Source: Caballeronia sp. SL2Y3
GTDB taxonomy: Bacteria > Pseudomonadota > Gammaproteobacteria > Burkholderiales > Burkholderiaceae
DNA: 64,000 bases
Direction: 5' to 3'
Assembly: GCF_022879575.1 (NCBI RefSeq)
Contig: NZ_CP084263.1
Location: 124,001 to 188,000 of the forward strand
Below the pieces are notes generated by a model. That model did not search any database. It was not told the origin of the DNA and saw only the letters and a list, made by a program, of their open reading frames with translations. Of this stretch, positions 11,982 through 20,120 are shown piece by piece. The position numbers were made by a program, and so were the translations under genes. How positions within the stretch are numbered: position 1 is the first letter of the stretch; every line of letters starts with the position of its first letter.

Positions 11982-12629
11982 ATGTTCAGCATCGAGGCCT
12001 TCACCACAGCCCTTGCGCTGCTGCAGCACGCGGCGCTGACGACGCTGGGGGTATCGGCGGCGGGCCTGGTCATCGGCTTCGTCATTGCGCTGGCCGTGTG
12101 TGCGGCGAATCTCTCCGCGAAGCACGGGTTGCATGTCGCCGCGGTCGTGTACGTGCGCGTGTTTCGCGGCGTGCCCCTCCTCGTGCAACTGCTGCTCGTG
12201 TATTACCTGCTGCCGTTCATCGGCATCAACGCGCCGCCGTTGATCGCGGCCATCAGCGCGGTGTCGTTATGCGCGGCGGCGTATATCGCGGAAATTCTGC
12301 GGGGCGGCTTCGCCAGTCTGCCGCCGGGTCAGAACGAAGCGGCGGTCATGCTCGGCCTGTCGCCGTTCGACCGGCTCGTGCGCATCCAGATTCCGCAGGT
12401 CGTGCGCTCGACGCTGCCCTCGCTCGTCAACGAAATGGTGCTGCTCATCAAGGCGTCGTCGCTGATTTCGGTGGTGGGTGTCGCTGAAGTCACGCGCACG
12501 GCGCAGAACGTCGCCGCCAGCACCTATCAGCCGATGGAAGCATATGCCGCCGCCGGCCTGATCTATTTCTGCATCTGCGGCGGGCTGGCATGGGTCGCGC
12601 ATTCCGCCGAACGGCGTCTCGCAGCCTGA
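11982..12629 (+). CDS. Polar amino acid-type ABC permease 1
   Basis: A 215-residue inner-membrane permease of the HisM/GlnP type. It shows YVRVFRGVPLLVQLLLVYY and, in the cytoplasmic coupling loop, ILRGGFASLPPGQNEAAVMLGLSPFDR. The ATG at 11982 follows the binding-protein stop after 10 bases. Together with the next permease it would form the heterodimeric channel. Confidence 0.9.
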   Translation: MFSIEAFTTALALLQHAALTTLGVSAAGLVIGFVIALAVCAANLSAKHGLHVAAVVYVRVFRGVPLLVQLLLVYYLLPFIGINAPPLIAAISAVSLCAAAYIAEILRGGFASLPPGQNEAAVMLGLSPFDRLVRIQIPQVVRSTLPSLVNEMVLLIKASSLISVVGVAEVTRTAQNVAASTYQPMEAYAAAGLIYFCICGGLAWVAHSAERRLAA

Positions 12630-12657
12630 CCGCCACATCGACGACAGGATTCGTTCC

Positions 12658-13320
12658 GTGCCTCCTTTCGACCTCTCCGCCATCACGCATAACCTGTCGC
12701 AGATCGGCGCGGGCTTCGCGACCACGCTGTGGATGTGGCTCGTCAGCGTGCTGCTGGGCGCGATGCTCGGCTTCGTCGTGGCGCTCACGCAGCAACTCGG
12801 CGGGCGCTTCGTGCGAGCGTTGCTGCGCGTGTATGTCGAGCTGTTTCGCGGCACGCCGTTTCTCGTGCAACTCTTTTTGCTCTACTACGGCGGCCCGTCA
12901 TTCGGACTGACGCTCACGCCTGCGATGGCCGGCGTCCTCGCTCTCACCGTGTATGGCGGCGCATACTTCGCCGAAGTGTTTCGCGGCGGCTTCGCGTCGG
13001 TGCCGAAGGGGCATCTCGAAGCGGCGGCGTGTCTCGGACTCACGCGCATGCAGGCGGTCTGGCGCATTCAGTTGCCGCAGATGCTGGCGCTGATTCTTCC
13101 CGCGCTTTCGAATATGACCATCGTGCTGAGCAAGGAAACGGCCGTGCTGTCGGTCGTGACCGTGCCCGAGCTGACCTTCGTGCTGACGGGTATCGGCTCC
13201 GCGACGTTCGCCTATGTTCAAACGCTGCTCGTGCTGTGCGCCTGCTATCTGCTGCTCGTCGAGCTGGCGACCGCGGCGGGTAACTGGGCCGAAAAGCGCA
13301 TGACGCGCTTTCTCGCCTGA
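12658..13320 (+). CDS. Polar amino acid-type ABC permease 2
   Basis: A 220-residue HisQ/GlnP-type permease with YVELFRGTPFLVQLFLLYY and the coupling loop VFRGGFASVPKGHLEAAACLG. The start is a GTG at 12658, since it gives the family-typical N-terminus. It is paired with permease 1 and followed after 16 bases by the ATPase gene. Confidence 0.9.
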   Translation: MPPFDLSAITHNLSQIGAGFATTLWMWLVSVLLGAMLGFVVALTQQLGGRFVRALLRVYVELFRGTPFLVQLFLLYYGGPSFGLTLTPAMAGVLALTVYGGAYFAEVFRGGFASVPKGHLEAAACLGLTRMQAVWRIQLPQMLALILPALSNMTIVLSKETAVLSVVTVPELTFVLTGIGSATFAYVQTLLVLCACYLLLVELATAAGNWAEKRMTRFLA

Positions 13321-13336
13321 AGGTATCGAGGAATTC

Positions 13337-14179
13337 ATGACGCTCATCATCGCCGAACCCGCGCCTGTTCTCAGCGGCGCAGCCGCCGAGCCGCTCGTCG
13401 ACGCGAAGGGCTTGTACAAGCGCTTCGCTTCCACCGACATTCTTCGCGGCATCGATCTGACCATCCGCAAGTCCGAAGTCCTGTGCATCATCGGGCCGTC
13501 GGGGTCGGGCAAGAGCACGCTGCTGCGCTGTCTCGCCGGGCTCGAAAGCTACGATCATGGCGAGGTGCGTATCGAAGGCCAATTGCTCGGCTATACCGAG
13601 CGCGGCGGCAAGCGCGTGCGCGCCACCGCCAGCGAGTTGCAACACACGCGGCGCAATGTCGGCATGGTGTTTCAGCAGTTCAACCTATGGCCGCATATGA
13701 CCGTGCTCGGCAACGTCATGGAAGCGTTGCAGCGCGTTCGCGGTTTTCCGAAGGCGAAGGCCGCCGCGCAGGCGGGCCGCATGCTGGAGCTGGTCGGTCT
13801 GTCGGGCAAGGCGGACGCGTATCCGTCGCGCCTGTCGGGTGGACAGCAGCAGCGCGTCGCGATTGCCCGCGCACTCGCCATGGAGCCGCACATCATGCTG
13901 TTCGACGAACCCACATCCGCGCTCGATCCCGAACTCGTCGGCGAAGTGCTGCAGGTGATGAAGCAGCTCGCGCGCGACGGCATGACGATGGCCGTCGTGA
14001 CGCATGAAATGGGCTTCGCCGCGCAAGTGGCGGATACGGTCGCCTTCATCGATGCAGGCCGTATCACCGTGTCGGGCGCGCCGCGACAGGTGTTTCGCGA
14101 GTCGAAGAACCCGCGCCTCACTCAGTTCCTGCAAAACTATCTGGACCGCAACGCGTTCTGGTCGGGCGACGGCGCGTGA
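13337..14179 (+). CDS. Polar amino acid-type ABC ATPase
   Basis: A 280-residue nucleotide-binding subunit: Walker A GPSGSGKS at 53-60, a Q-loop in GMVFQQFNLWPHMTVL, signature LSGGQQQR at 166-173 and Walker B LFDEPTSALD (Asp190, Glu191). It powers the transporter encoded just upstream. The N-terminus is about 20 residues longer than in GlnQ/HisP relatives. A 12-bp tandem repeat follows its stop. Confidence 0.92.
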   Translation: MTLIIAEPAPVLSGAAAEPLVDAKGLYKRFASTDILRGIDLTIRKSEVLCIIGPSGSGKSTLLRCLAGLESYDHGEVRIEGQLLGYTERGGKRVRATASELQHTRRNVGMVFQQFNLWPHMTVLGNVMEALQRVRGFPKAKAAAQAGRMLELVGLSGKADAYPSRLSGGQQQRVAIARALAMEPHIMLFDEPTSALDPELVGEVLQVMKQLARDGMTMAVVTHEMGFAAQVADTVAFIDAGRITVSGAPRQVFRESKNPRLTQFLQNYLDRNAFWSGDGA

Positions 14180-14187
14180 TGCCGACT

Positions 14188-14223
14188 GCATCGACACGCG
14201 CATCGACACGCGCATCGACACGC
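14188..14223 (+). repeat. Three tandem copies of a 12-bp unit
   Basis: GCATCGACACGC occurs three times head to tail (14188-14199, 14200-14211, 14212-14223), just after the ATPase stop. The array lies in the gap before the aldolase-like gene and is followed by an imperfect partial copy. It could vary in copy number by slippage; no function is evident. Confidence 0.8.
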
Positions 14224-14304
14224 ATGCATAGGTTCGATGACGCCGACGCTCGCGGCAAACGCCCATCGGGTCGCGCATTTCCTCCCTCTTCACAATACAC
14301 AGCC

Positions 14305-15036
14305 ATGAACACGAATGAGCGCCAGTTGCGCATCGACCTCGCCGCCGCCTTCCGTTGCTTCGCAAAGCTCGGCATGCATGAAGCGGTCGCCAATCATTTC
14401 AGCGCGGCGGTGTCGCCGGACGGACGCAAGTTTCTGATGAACCCGAAGTGGGTTCACTTCTCGCGCATCCGGGCCAGCGATCTGCTGCTCCTCGATGCCG
14501 AAGACAGCGAAGATCTCGCGGGCCGCCGCGATGTCGATGCCACCGCGTGGGCGATTCACGGCCAGCTTCACCGGCGCGCGCCGCATATCCGTGTGGCGAT
14601 GCATCTGCATCCCGTTCATGCGACTGCCATCGCGTGCCTCGCGGACCCGGAGATCAAGCCTATCGAGCAGAACACGGCGCGTTACTACGGCCGCGTCGCG
14701 CTCGACAGCGAGTTCGGCGGCATGGCGGATACGGCCGCCGAGGGTGCGCGTCTTCTTGCAGCGCTCGGTGACAAGTCGCGCCTGATGATGGGCAATCACG
14801 GCGTCATGGTGACTGCGGCGAGCATCGGCGAGGCGTTCGACGATATGTACACGCTGGAACGCGCGTGCCAGATTCTGTGCATCGCATACGGCACGGGCCA
14901 GCCTCTGAAGGTGCTGTCGCCCGAAGTTGCCGAAAGAACCGCGCGCGACTGGGAAGGCATCGTTGACTTTTCCCTCGCGCACTTCGAAGAGATGAAGCGC
15001 GTTCTGGACAAGGAGGACCCGTCCTACGCGGACTGA
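14305..15036 (+). CDS. Class II aldolase/adducin-family protein
   Basis: A 243-residue protein with the class II aldolase/adducin fold. The metal-site histidines lie in VAMHLHPVHATAIACL and a further conserved region is GNHGVMV. The family includes fuculose-phosphate aldolase and several decarboxylating or non-catalytic members, so the reaction cannot be named. The ATG at 14305 removes a repeat-derived, low-complexity N-terminal extension. It follows the amino acid-type ABC genes and may act on the imported compound. Confidence 0.8.
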   Translation: MNTNERQLRIDLAAAFRCFAKLGMHEAVANHFSAAVSPDGRKFLMNPKWVHFSRIRASDLLLLDAEDSEDLAGRRDVDATAWAIHGQLHRRAPHIRVAMHLHPVHATAIACLADPEIKPIEQNTARYYGRVALDSEFGGMADTAAEGARLLAALGDKSRLMMGNHGVMVTAASIGEAFDDMYTLERACQILCIAYGTGQPLKVLSPEVAERTARDWEGIVDFSLAHFEEMKRVLDKEDPSYAD

Positions 15037-15430
15037 CATGAATCGCGCGAGTCGGCGCAGGTGTTCACACTGCCGCATTCGCCGCATTTTGCCTCATTCG
15101 CCGGAGGCCGCGCGGCCGATACGCGGCCCGCTCGCGTTAGAGCGACCGAGGCAAATCTCTCTCGATCAAATCTCGTCCCTGCCCTTCCTCGAAATTCGAA
15201 CGACGTACTGCAGCCATCAGCGTCACGTCGTCTTCTCACTGTCCATACGCCCCGCCTTTCGCTCGCCGCCTTCGTGAAAGCAATTCAAGAAACGTGCACG
15301 CGAGCACCGAAGAAGGACACGGACACCCCCACTGCGAAAAAGAATTTTGGCGAGGACAGCTTTCTTTTTTGATTGTGCATTATGCATTGTAGCAAACGCC
15401 TAATTCCCGCGAGACCTTGCGAGGATCAAC
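15037..15430. promoter_or_regulatory. Intergenic region ahead of the NitT/TauT-type operon
   Basis: No gene is supported. The right half becomes AT-rich with poly-A and poly-T runs (about 15338-15370). It ends with a palindrome 45 bases before the ATPase start. This is the likely promoter region of the 15431-21623 operon; individual -35 and -10 boxes could not be fixed. Confidence 0.4.
15376..15386. promoter_or_regulatory. Candidate operator palindrome TGCAT-T-ATGCA
   Basis: A perfect 5-bp inverted repeat around one base, located in the AT-rich stretch 45 bp upstream of the ATPase start. GntR/FCD regulators often bind short palindromes of this kind, and one is encoded in this operon (19434). 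Binding is inference. Confidence 0.35.
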
Positions 15431-16294
15431 ATGAAGACATCGAACTCAGTGGCAGAGAACACATCGCAAGCCCCGCTGCGTGTGCGACAACTCAGTCACG
15501 GCTTCAAGACGCCCGATGGCTCGACAGTGACCATCTTCGACAAACTCGACTTCTGCGTGGGTCAGGGGGAGATCGTGTCGATCGTCGGACGAAGCGGCGC
15601 CGGCAAAAGCACGCTGTTCAATCTGATCTCGGGGCTGCTCACGCCGCAGTCCGGCGAGATATCGGTCGGTAGGCGTCCGGACGGTGGCCCGGGGCGCATC
15701 GCCTATATGTTGCAGAAGGACCTGATGATGCCGTGGCGCACGGTACTGCAAAATGCGCTGCTCGGCATCGAGTTGTATCGCAAGGTTAGGCCCGACGATA
15801 TCGCGCGTGCGCGGCAGATGCTCGCGCGCTACGGCCTCGGCGCGGTCGCCGATGCGTATCCGCATTCGCTGTCGGGCGGCATGAGGCAACGCGTTGCGCT
15901 CACGCGCACGCTCCTCGTCGATCCGACGCTCGTCCTGCTCGACGAGCCCTTCTCCGCTCTCGATTACGAAACGCGCCTCGCACTCGAGGACGACATCATT
16001 TCGCTGCGTGCGCAAAGCGGCACGAGCGTCGTGCTCGTGACACACGACATCGAAGAAGCCATCGCAATGAGCGATCGCGTCATTCTGCTGGGCGGACGTC
16101 CCGCGCGCATCGAGGATCAGGTTCTGGTCGAACTCACTACGCACGGTCCGCGCAACGCCGTCTCGGCGCGCGAGGCGCCGGAGTTCCGCGGCTATCACGC
16201 GCGCGTGTGGAACGGTCTGCGCGGAAACGTCACGTCGCGCGACACGCAAGACCTCGCCCAATCCAACACCCTTGCAGGAGCCATGCATGACTGA
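15431..16294 (+). CDS. NitT/TauT-family ABC transporter ATPase
   Basis: A 287-residue ATPase of the SsuB/TauB type: Walker A GRSGAGKS at 53-60, the AYMLQKDLMMPWRTVLQNALLG... Q-loop segment of this subfamily, signature LSGGMRQR and Walker B LLDEPFSALD. It energises uptake of the ligand bound by the protein encoded at 17096. It overlaps the permease start by 8 bases. The C-terminal tail after position 240 is longer than in taurine transporters. Confidence 0.9.
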   Translation: MKTSNSVAENTSQAPLRVRQLSHGFKTPDGSTVTIFDKLDFCVGQGEIVSIVGRSGAGKSTLFNLISGLLTPQSGEISVGRRPDGGPGRIAYMLQKDLMMPWRTVLQNALLGIELYRKVRPDDIARARQMLARYGLGAVADAYPHSLSGGMRQRVALTRTLLVDPTLVLLDEPFSALDYETRLALEDDIISLRAQSGTSVVLVTHDIEEAIAMSDRVILLGGRPARIEDQVLVELTTHGPRNAVSAREAPEFRGYHARVWNGLRGNVTSRDTQDLAQSNTLAGAMHD

Positions 16295-17099
16295 AGCCGT
16301 TCTGTCCACTGGCGTCGCGCAAAAGAAAGCCGTACGCCGCGTACCGCGCAAGCTCGGCACGACAGGCGCTGTCGTCGGTATCGTTGTCGCGCTCGTCGTC
16401 GCCTGGCAGCTCGCCGTCAGCGCCGGCTGGATCAACGGCAAGCTGCTCGGCTCGCCGTCGGGTATCTATGAAGCCGCCGTCATCGGACTGACGCAGGGTA
16501 CGCTCGTTTCCGATACCTGGGTCACGCTCTATGAGACGCTCGCGGGTCTCGCCATCGGCAGCGGCCTCGGCATTGCGCTCGGCCTGCTGCTATGGTTTCT
16601 GCCGGCCGTATCGGGGGTGGCGGAAGGTCTATCAGTGATCCTAAATAGTATTCCGAAGATCGCGCTCGGTCCGCTCATCGTCATCTGGTTCGGCTCCGAT
16701 GCTTCGTCGAAGATCTGGCTCGCCGGGATTTCGACGTTCGCCGTCGCGATGATCTCGTCCTGCGCCGCCGCGCGCGAAGTCGACAAGGACTTGCTCAACC
16801 TCTTTCATTCGTTCAAGGCCAGGCCTTCGATGATCTTCACCAAGCTCATCGTTCCGAGCGCACTGCCGTGGATCTTCTCGACGCTGCGCGTGAACATCGG
16901 CTTCGCGCTCATCGGCGCGGTGGTCGGCGAATACATCGCGTCGCAGTCGGGTCTGGGTCACGCGGTTTTCGTCGCAGGCTCGCTTTTCGACCTCAATACC
17001 GTCTGGCTCGGCATCATCGTGCTGACCGTGATGGCTTCGGTTCTGAGCTGGATCGTTCAACTCGCGGAAGCGAAAATCATCTCCTGGAAGAAAAAATGA
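16287..17099 (+). CDS. NitT/TauT-family ABC permease
   Basis: A 270-residue inner-membrane permease with about six hydrophobic segments. It has the SsuC/TauC-type region SVILNSIPKIALGPLIVIWFG and a coupling loop around CAAAREVDKDLLNLFHSFKA. The ATG at 16287 overlaps the ATPase gene and its TGA overlaps the next ATG (ATGA), indicating translational coupling. Confidence 0.9.
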   Translation: MTEAVLSTGVAQKKAVRRVPRKLGTTGAVVGIVVALVVAWQLAVSAGWINGKLLGSPSGIYEAAVIGLTQGTLVSDTWVTLYETLAGLAIGSGLGIALGLLLWFLPAVSGVAEGLSVILNSIPKIALGPLIVIWFGSDASSKIWLAGISTFAVAMISSCAAAREVDKDLLNLFHSFKARPSMIFTKLIVPSALPWIFSTLRVNIGFALIGAVVGEYIASQSGLGHAVFVAGSLFDLNTVWLGIIVLTVMASVLSWIVQLAEAKIISWKKK

Positions 17100-18073
17100 A
17101 GAAGACCCACGCTCTGCTCAACGGTATCGCGGCCGCATGTCTGGTCGCATTCGGGATCGGCGCGACCAGCGTCCGGGCCGCCGAACCGGTCGTCATCTAT
17201 CAGGCGTTTCAGTCCATTCAATATCTGCCGCTCTACGTGGCCATCGACAAGGGCATCTTCGAGAAGAACGGTCTCGCGGTGCAGAAAGTTACCGCTGGCA
17301 GCGGCGCGGCGGGCGTCGCGGCGGTGATCGGAGGTCATGCGGACTTTTCGCTGCAAGACCCGATGACCGCCATGCTGGCCAACCTCAAGGGTGCGTCGCT
17401 CGTGAACGTGGCCAACGTGGTCGCGGGCGTGCCGGTCTGGGTGATCACGCCGAAGGACTCGAAGGTCAAAGGCGTCGGCGATCTGGCAGGCAAGAGCGTG
17501 TCCACCGCGCTTCCGCCCTCGACGAGCACGTATTTGCTGCAACGGCTCATCGCCGAACAGAAGCTGGCCGATGTCAAAATGAACACGGTGCAAATCGGCA
17601 CCGAACTGGCGCCCGTGACTGCGGGCCGCTCGGAAGCCGCCGCGCTTTACATGCCGCAAGCGGAGACGGGACTCGCGCAGGGTTATCGCATCGTTTATGC
17701 GTTTCCCAAGGCGTATCCGGGGGGCTATGCTTTTTCCACCATCGACACGCTCGCCTCGACCGTCAAGACCAAGCCCAAGATGGTGGCCGCGTTCGTGAAG
17801 TCCATCGGCGAGGCCGAGGCGCTGATCCAGCAGTCGCACGATACCGCGAAGAGCGTGGCGCGCGCGGAGTTTCCGTCGCTCGATCCCGCGATCGTCGATT
17901 CGGCGGTGCAGCGGCTGATCGATCAGAAGATCTATGCGGCCACGCCCGACATTTCCGAGCAGGCGTTCCGCAACGCGCTCGATCTGCAGGAGTCGATCGG
18001 CAACATCAAGCCGGGCGCGATCACCTATGCCAACGGCGTGGACAACACGTTCGCCGCCGCCGTGAGCAAGTAG
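17096..18073 (+). CDS. NitT/TauT-family substrate-binding protein
   Basis: A 325-residue periplasmic protein with a Sec signal peptide (ends near SVRAAEP). The mature start is VVIYQAFQSIQYLPLYVAIDKGIFEKNGL, typical of the SsuA/THI5-like domain of aliphatic sulfonate, nitrate and pyrimidine-precursor binding proteins. The ligand is unknown. The two amidase-family hydrolases encoded downstream suggest an amide-bearing compound rather than a sulfonate; no desulfonating enzyme is present. Confidence 0.88.
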   Translation: MKKTHALLNGIAAACLVAFGIGATSVRAAEPVVIYQAFQSIQYLPLYVAIDKGIFEKNGLAVQKVTAGSGAAGVAAVIGGHADFSLQDPMTAMLANLKGASLVNVANVVAGVPVWVITPKDSKVKGVGDLAGKSVSTALPPSTSTYLLQRLIAEQKLADVKMNTVQIGTELAPVTAGRSEAAALYMPQAETGLAQGYRIVYAFPKAYPGGYAFSTIDTLASTVKTKPKMVAAFVKSIGEAEALIQQSHDTAKSVARAEFPSLDPAIVDSAVQRLIDQKIYAATPDISEQAFRNALDLQESIGNIKPGAITYANGVDNTFAAAVSK

Positions 18074-18075
18074 CA

Positions 18076-19386
18076 ATGAATCGATCCAACGAGTCACTGC
18101 TCGCGACACTGATCGCGAACCGTAACGACGATGCCGCCGCGCGTGCGACGCTGCTCGACGCGCAGGCCCGCGCCGATGCGGTCGATCCGTGGCTGCGCGC
18201 CTTCGTCCATCGGCCGCGCGCATACGATCTGAGCGATGCCGTTGCGCGCCCGCTTGCGGGCGTGCCGATCGGCGTCAAGGATCTCGCCGATACCGCCGAT
18301 ATGCCGACGAGTTACGGCTCGCCGGCCTACGGCGGGCACCGGCCGGAGCGCGACGCACGCATCGTTTCGACCATCCGTGAACTCGGCGGCACGATTTTCG
18401 GCAAGACCGCGACGACCGAGTTCGCCTGGCGCGGACCGGCCGCCACCGTCAACCCGTGGAACCGCGCGCACACGCCGGGCGGCTCGTCGAGCGGATCGGC
18501 GGCGGCTGTCGCGGCAGGCATCGTGCCGCTCGCCATCGGCACGCAGACGGTCGGCTCGATCATTCGGCCGGCCGCCTATTGCGGCGTCGTCGGCTACAAG
18601 CCGTCGTATCGGGCGGTGCCGACAGAAGGCTTGCATCCGCTCGCCGCGTCGCTCGATCACGTCGGCTTCTTCGCGCGATCCGTCGAGGATGTCGCGATCG
18701 CCCACGCGTTGTTCGTCGATGGCGCGGCACAGGCGGTCGAAAGCGAATCGGCGTGGCGCGACCGCTTTGCGCGCGACTCGTCCACGCTGACGCTCGGCGT
18801 CGTTCGTACGCCGTTCTGGGATGACATGATCGCGCCGGATCAGCGCGACAACTTCGATGCCTCGCTGCGCACGCTGAGCGAAGGCGGCGTGCGCATCGTC
18901 GAACTCGACTATGGCGCGGACCTGCGGCAGATGCGCGAAGCGACGCTGACGATTCTCGCGGTGGAGGCGTATCGCGCCATCGGCGAAGTGGCGGCACGCG
19001 CGCCGGCGCTGATAAGCGAGCACATGCGCCTGCTGTTGTCCGAAGGCCGGGCCATGCCGCTCGAACGCTATCAGCAGGCGTTGCTGTTGCAGGCGCAGGT
19101 ACGCTCGCAATCCGCCGCGCTCATGCAAGGCTGCGACGCGCTCGTGACCATACCGGCCAGCGGCGAGGCGCCCCGGGGCTATGCGGATACAGGCGACGCC
19201 CGCTTCTGTGCGCCCTGGAGCCTCATGGGCGCGCCCGCCATCAACGTGCCATCCGGCTGGAGCGATGCCAACCTGCCGCTCGGCTGTCAGGTGATCGGCG
19301 CATTCGCCGACGACGCGAGGCTGCTGCGCATCGCCGCGCGCATCGAGAACCTGCTGAACTTCGAGAGACGCGCCCTGCCCGTCTGA
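18076..19386 (+). CDS. Amidase-signature family hydrolase 1
   Basis: A 436-residue amidase with the complete Ser-cisSer-Lys triad: Lys68 (GVPIGVKDLADT), Ser137 in the GGSSSGS segment and nucleophile Ser161 in TQTVGSIIRP. The TQT-GS-IRP form marks a subgroup different from GatA-type enzymes. It hydrolyses a C-N amide bond, and the substrate is presumably that imported by the transporter encoded immediately upstream (gap 2 bp). Cytoplasmic, no signal peptide. Confidence 0.88.
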   Translation: MNRSNESLLATLIANRNDDAAARATLLDAQARADAVDPWLRAFVHRPRAYDLSDAVARPLAGVPIGVKDLADTADMPTSYGSPAYGGHRPERDARIVSTIRELGGTIFGKTATTEFAWRGPAATVNPWNRAHTPGGSSSGSAAAVAAGIVPLAIGTQTVGSIIRPAAYCGVVGYKPSYRAVPTEGLHPLAASLDHVGFFARSVEDVAIAHALFVDGAAQAVESESAWRDRFARDSSTLTLGVVRTPFWDDMIAPDQRDNFDASLRTLSEGGVRIVELDYGADLRQMREATLTILAVEAYRAIGEVAARAPALISEHMRLLLSEGRAMPLERYQQALLLQAQVRSQSAALMQGCDALVTIPASGEAPRGYADTGDARFCAPWSLMGAPAINVPSGWSDANLPLGCQVIGAFADDARLLRIAARIENLLNFERRALPV

Positions 19387-19433
19387 ACGACGTGCCGCAC
19401 CGCACGCGATAACGATAGCTCATGGAGACGAGC

Positions 19434-20099
19434 ATGAACCGGCCCTTTCGCACGATCCAACAATACGTGCTCGGCACCTTGCGCGCAGAGATCCTGAATG
19501 GCGTCTATCCGCCGAATACGCGGCTTCGTCAGGAAGAAATCGCCAGGCGCATGAGCGTCAGCACGACGCCGGTACGCGAAGCGTTCCGCGATCTGCGTGC
19601 GGAAGGACTGGTCTCGATCGATCCCAACAAGGGCGTCGTCACGCGCGCGCTCACGGCCGCGGACGTGATCGAAATCTACGAACTGCGGATGGTGCTGGAG
19701 CCGATGCTGGCCGAACGCGCCTGCGCGCATGTCAGCGACGACGATCTCGCGGCTGCGGAGAAGGTCCACGGCGAGATGTGCGCGACATCGTGGTCCGAGA
19801 CGTGGGCTGTCCTCAACGAGGACTTCCACCAGCATCTGATGAAGGCTGCATCCGGCACGCGCCTCGCCGAAGTTGTCGAGAACCTTTCGCTGGTTGCGCG
19901 GCCTTACGTATCGCTCTCGATGCACGTCAAGCGTGACATTCTGGACAGCAACAACCGCGAGCATGCAGACTTGCTCCATGCGTACCGCGCACGCGATACG
20001 CGCGCCGTCCGTGAGCAAACGCGCGCACACCTGGAAAACACGCGCGATGCGGTTATCGCGTGCGTCGCCCAGGGCCTGCGTCCGCAAGCGGCGGCCTGA
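19434..20099 (+). CDS. GntR-family (FCD) transcriptional regulator
   Basis: A 221-residue regulator. It has an N-terminal winged helix (LRQEEIARRMSVSTTPVREAFRDLRAEGLV) and a C-terminal FCD ligand domain with metal-site histidines in NEDFHQHL, REHADLLHAY and RAHLEN. The ATG at 19434 is preferred over 19422 because GGAG lies 6-7 bases before it. It is encoded between the two amidase genes, so it probably controls this operon in response to the substrate or its acid. Confidence 0.88.
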   Translation: MNRPFRTIQQYVLGTLRAEILNGVYPPNTRLRQEEIARRMSVSTTPVREAFRDLRAEGLVSIDPNKGVVTRALTAADVIEIYELRMVLEPMLAERACAHVSDDDLAAAEKVHGEMCATSWSETWAVLNEDFHQHLMKAASGTRLAEVVENLSLVARPYVSLSMHVKRDILDSNNREHADLLHAYRARDTRAVREQTRAHLENTRDAVIACVAQGLRPQAAA

Positions 20100-20120
20100 T
20101 CGCTCATCTTTTCCTGTCCG

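Noticed and set aside
17096..18073. Taurine or alkanesulfonate transporter
   Set aside because: The family fits, but no dioxygenase or monooxygenase for sulfonates is present and the operon enzymes are amidases.
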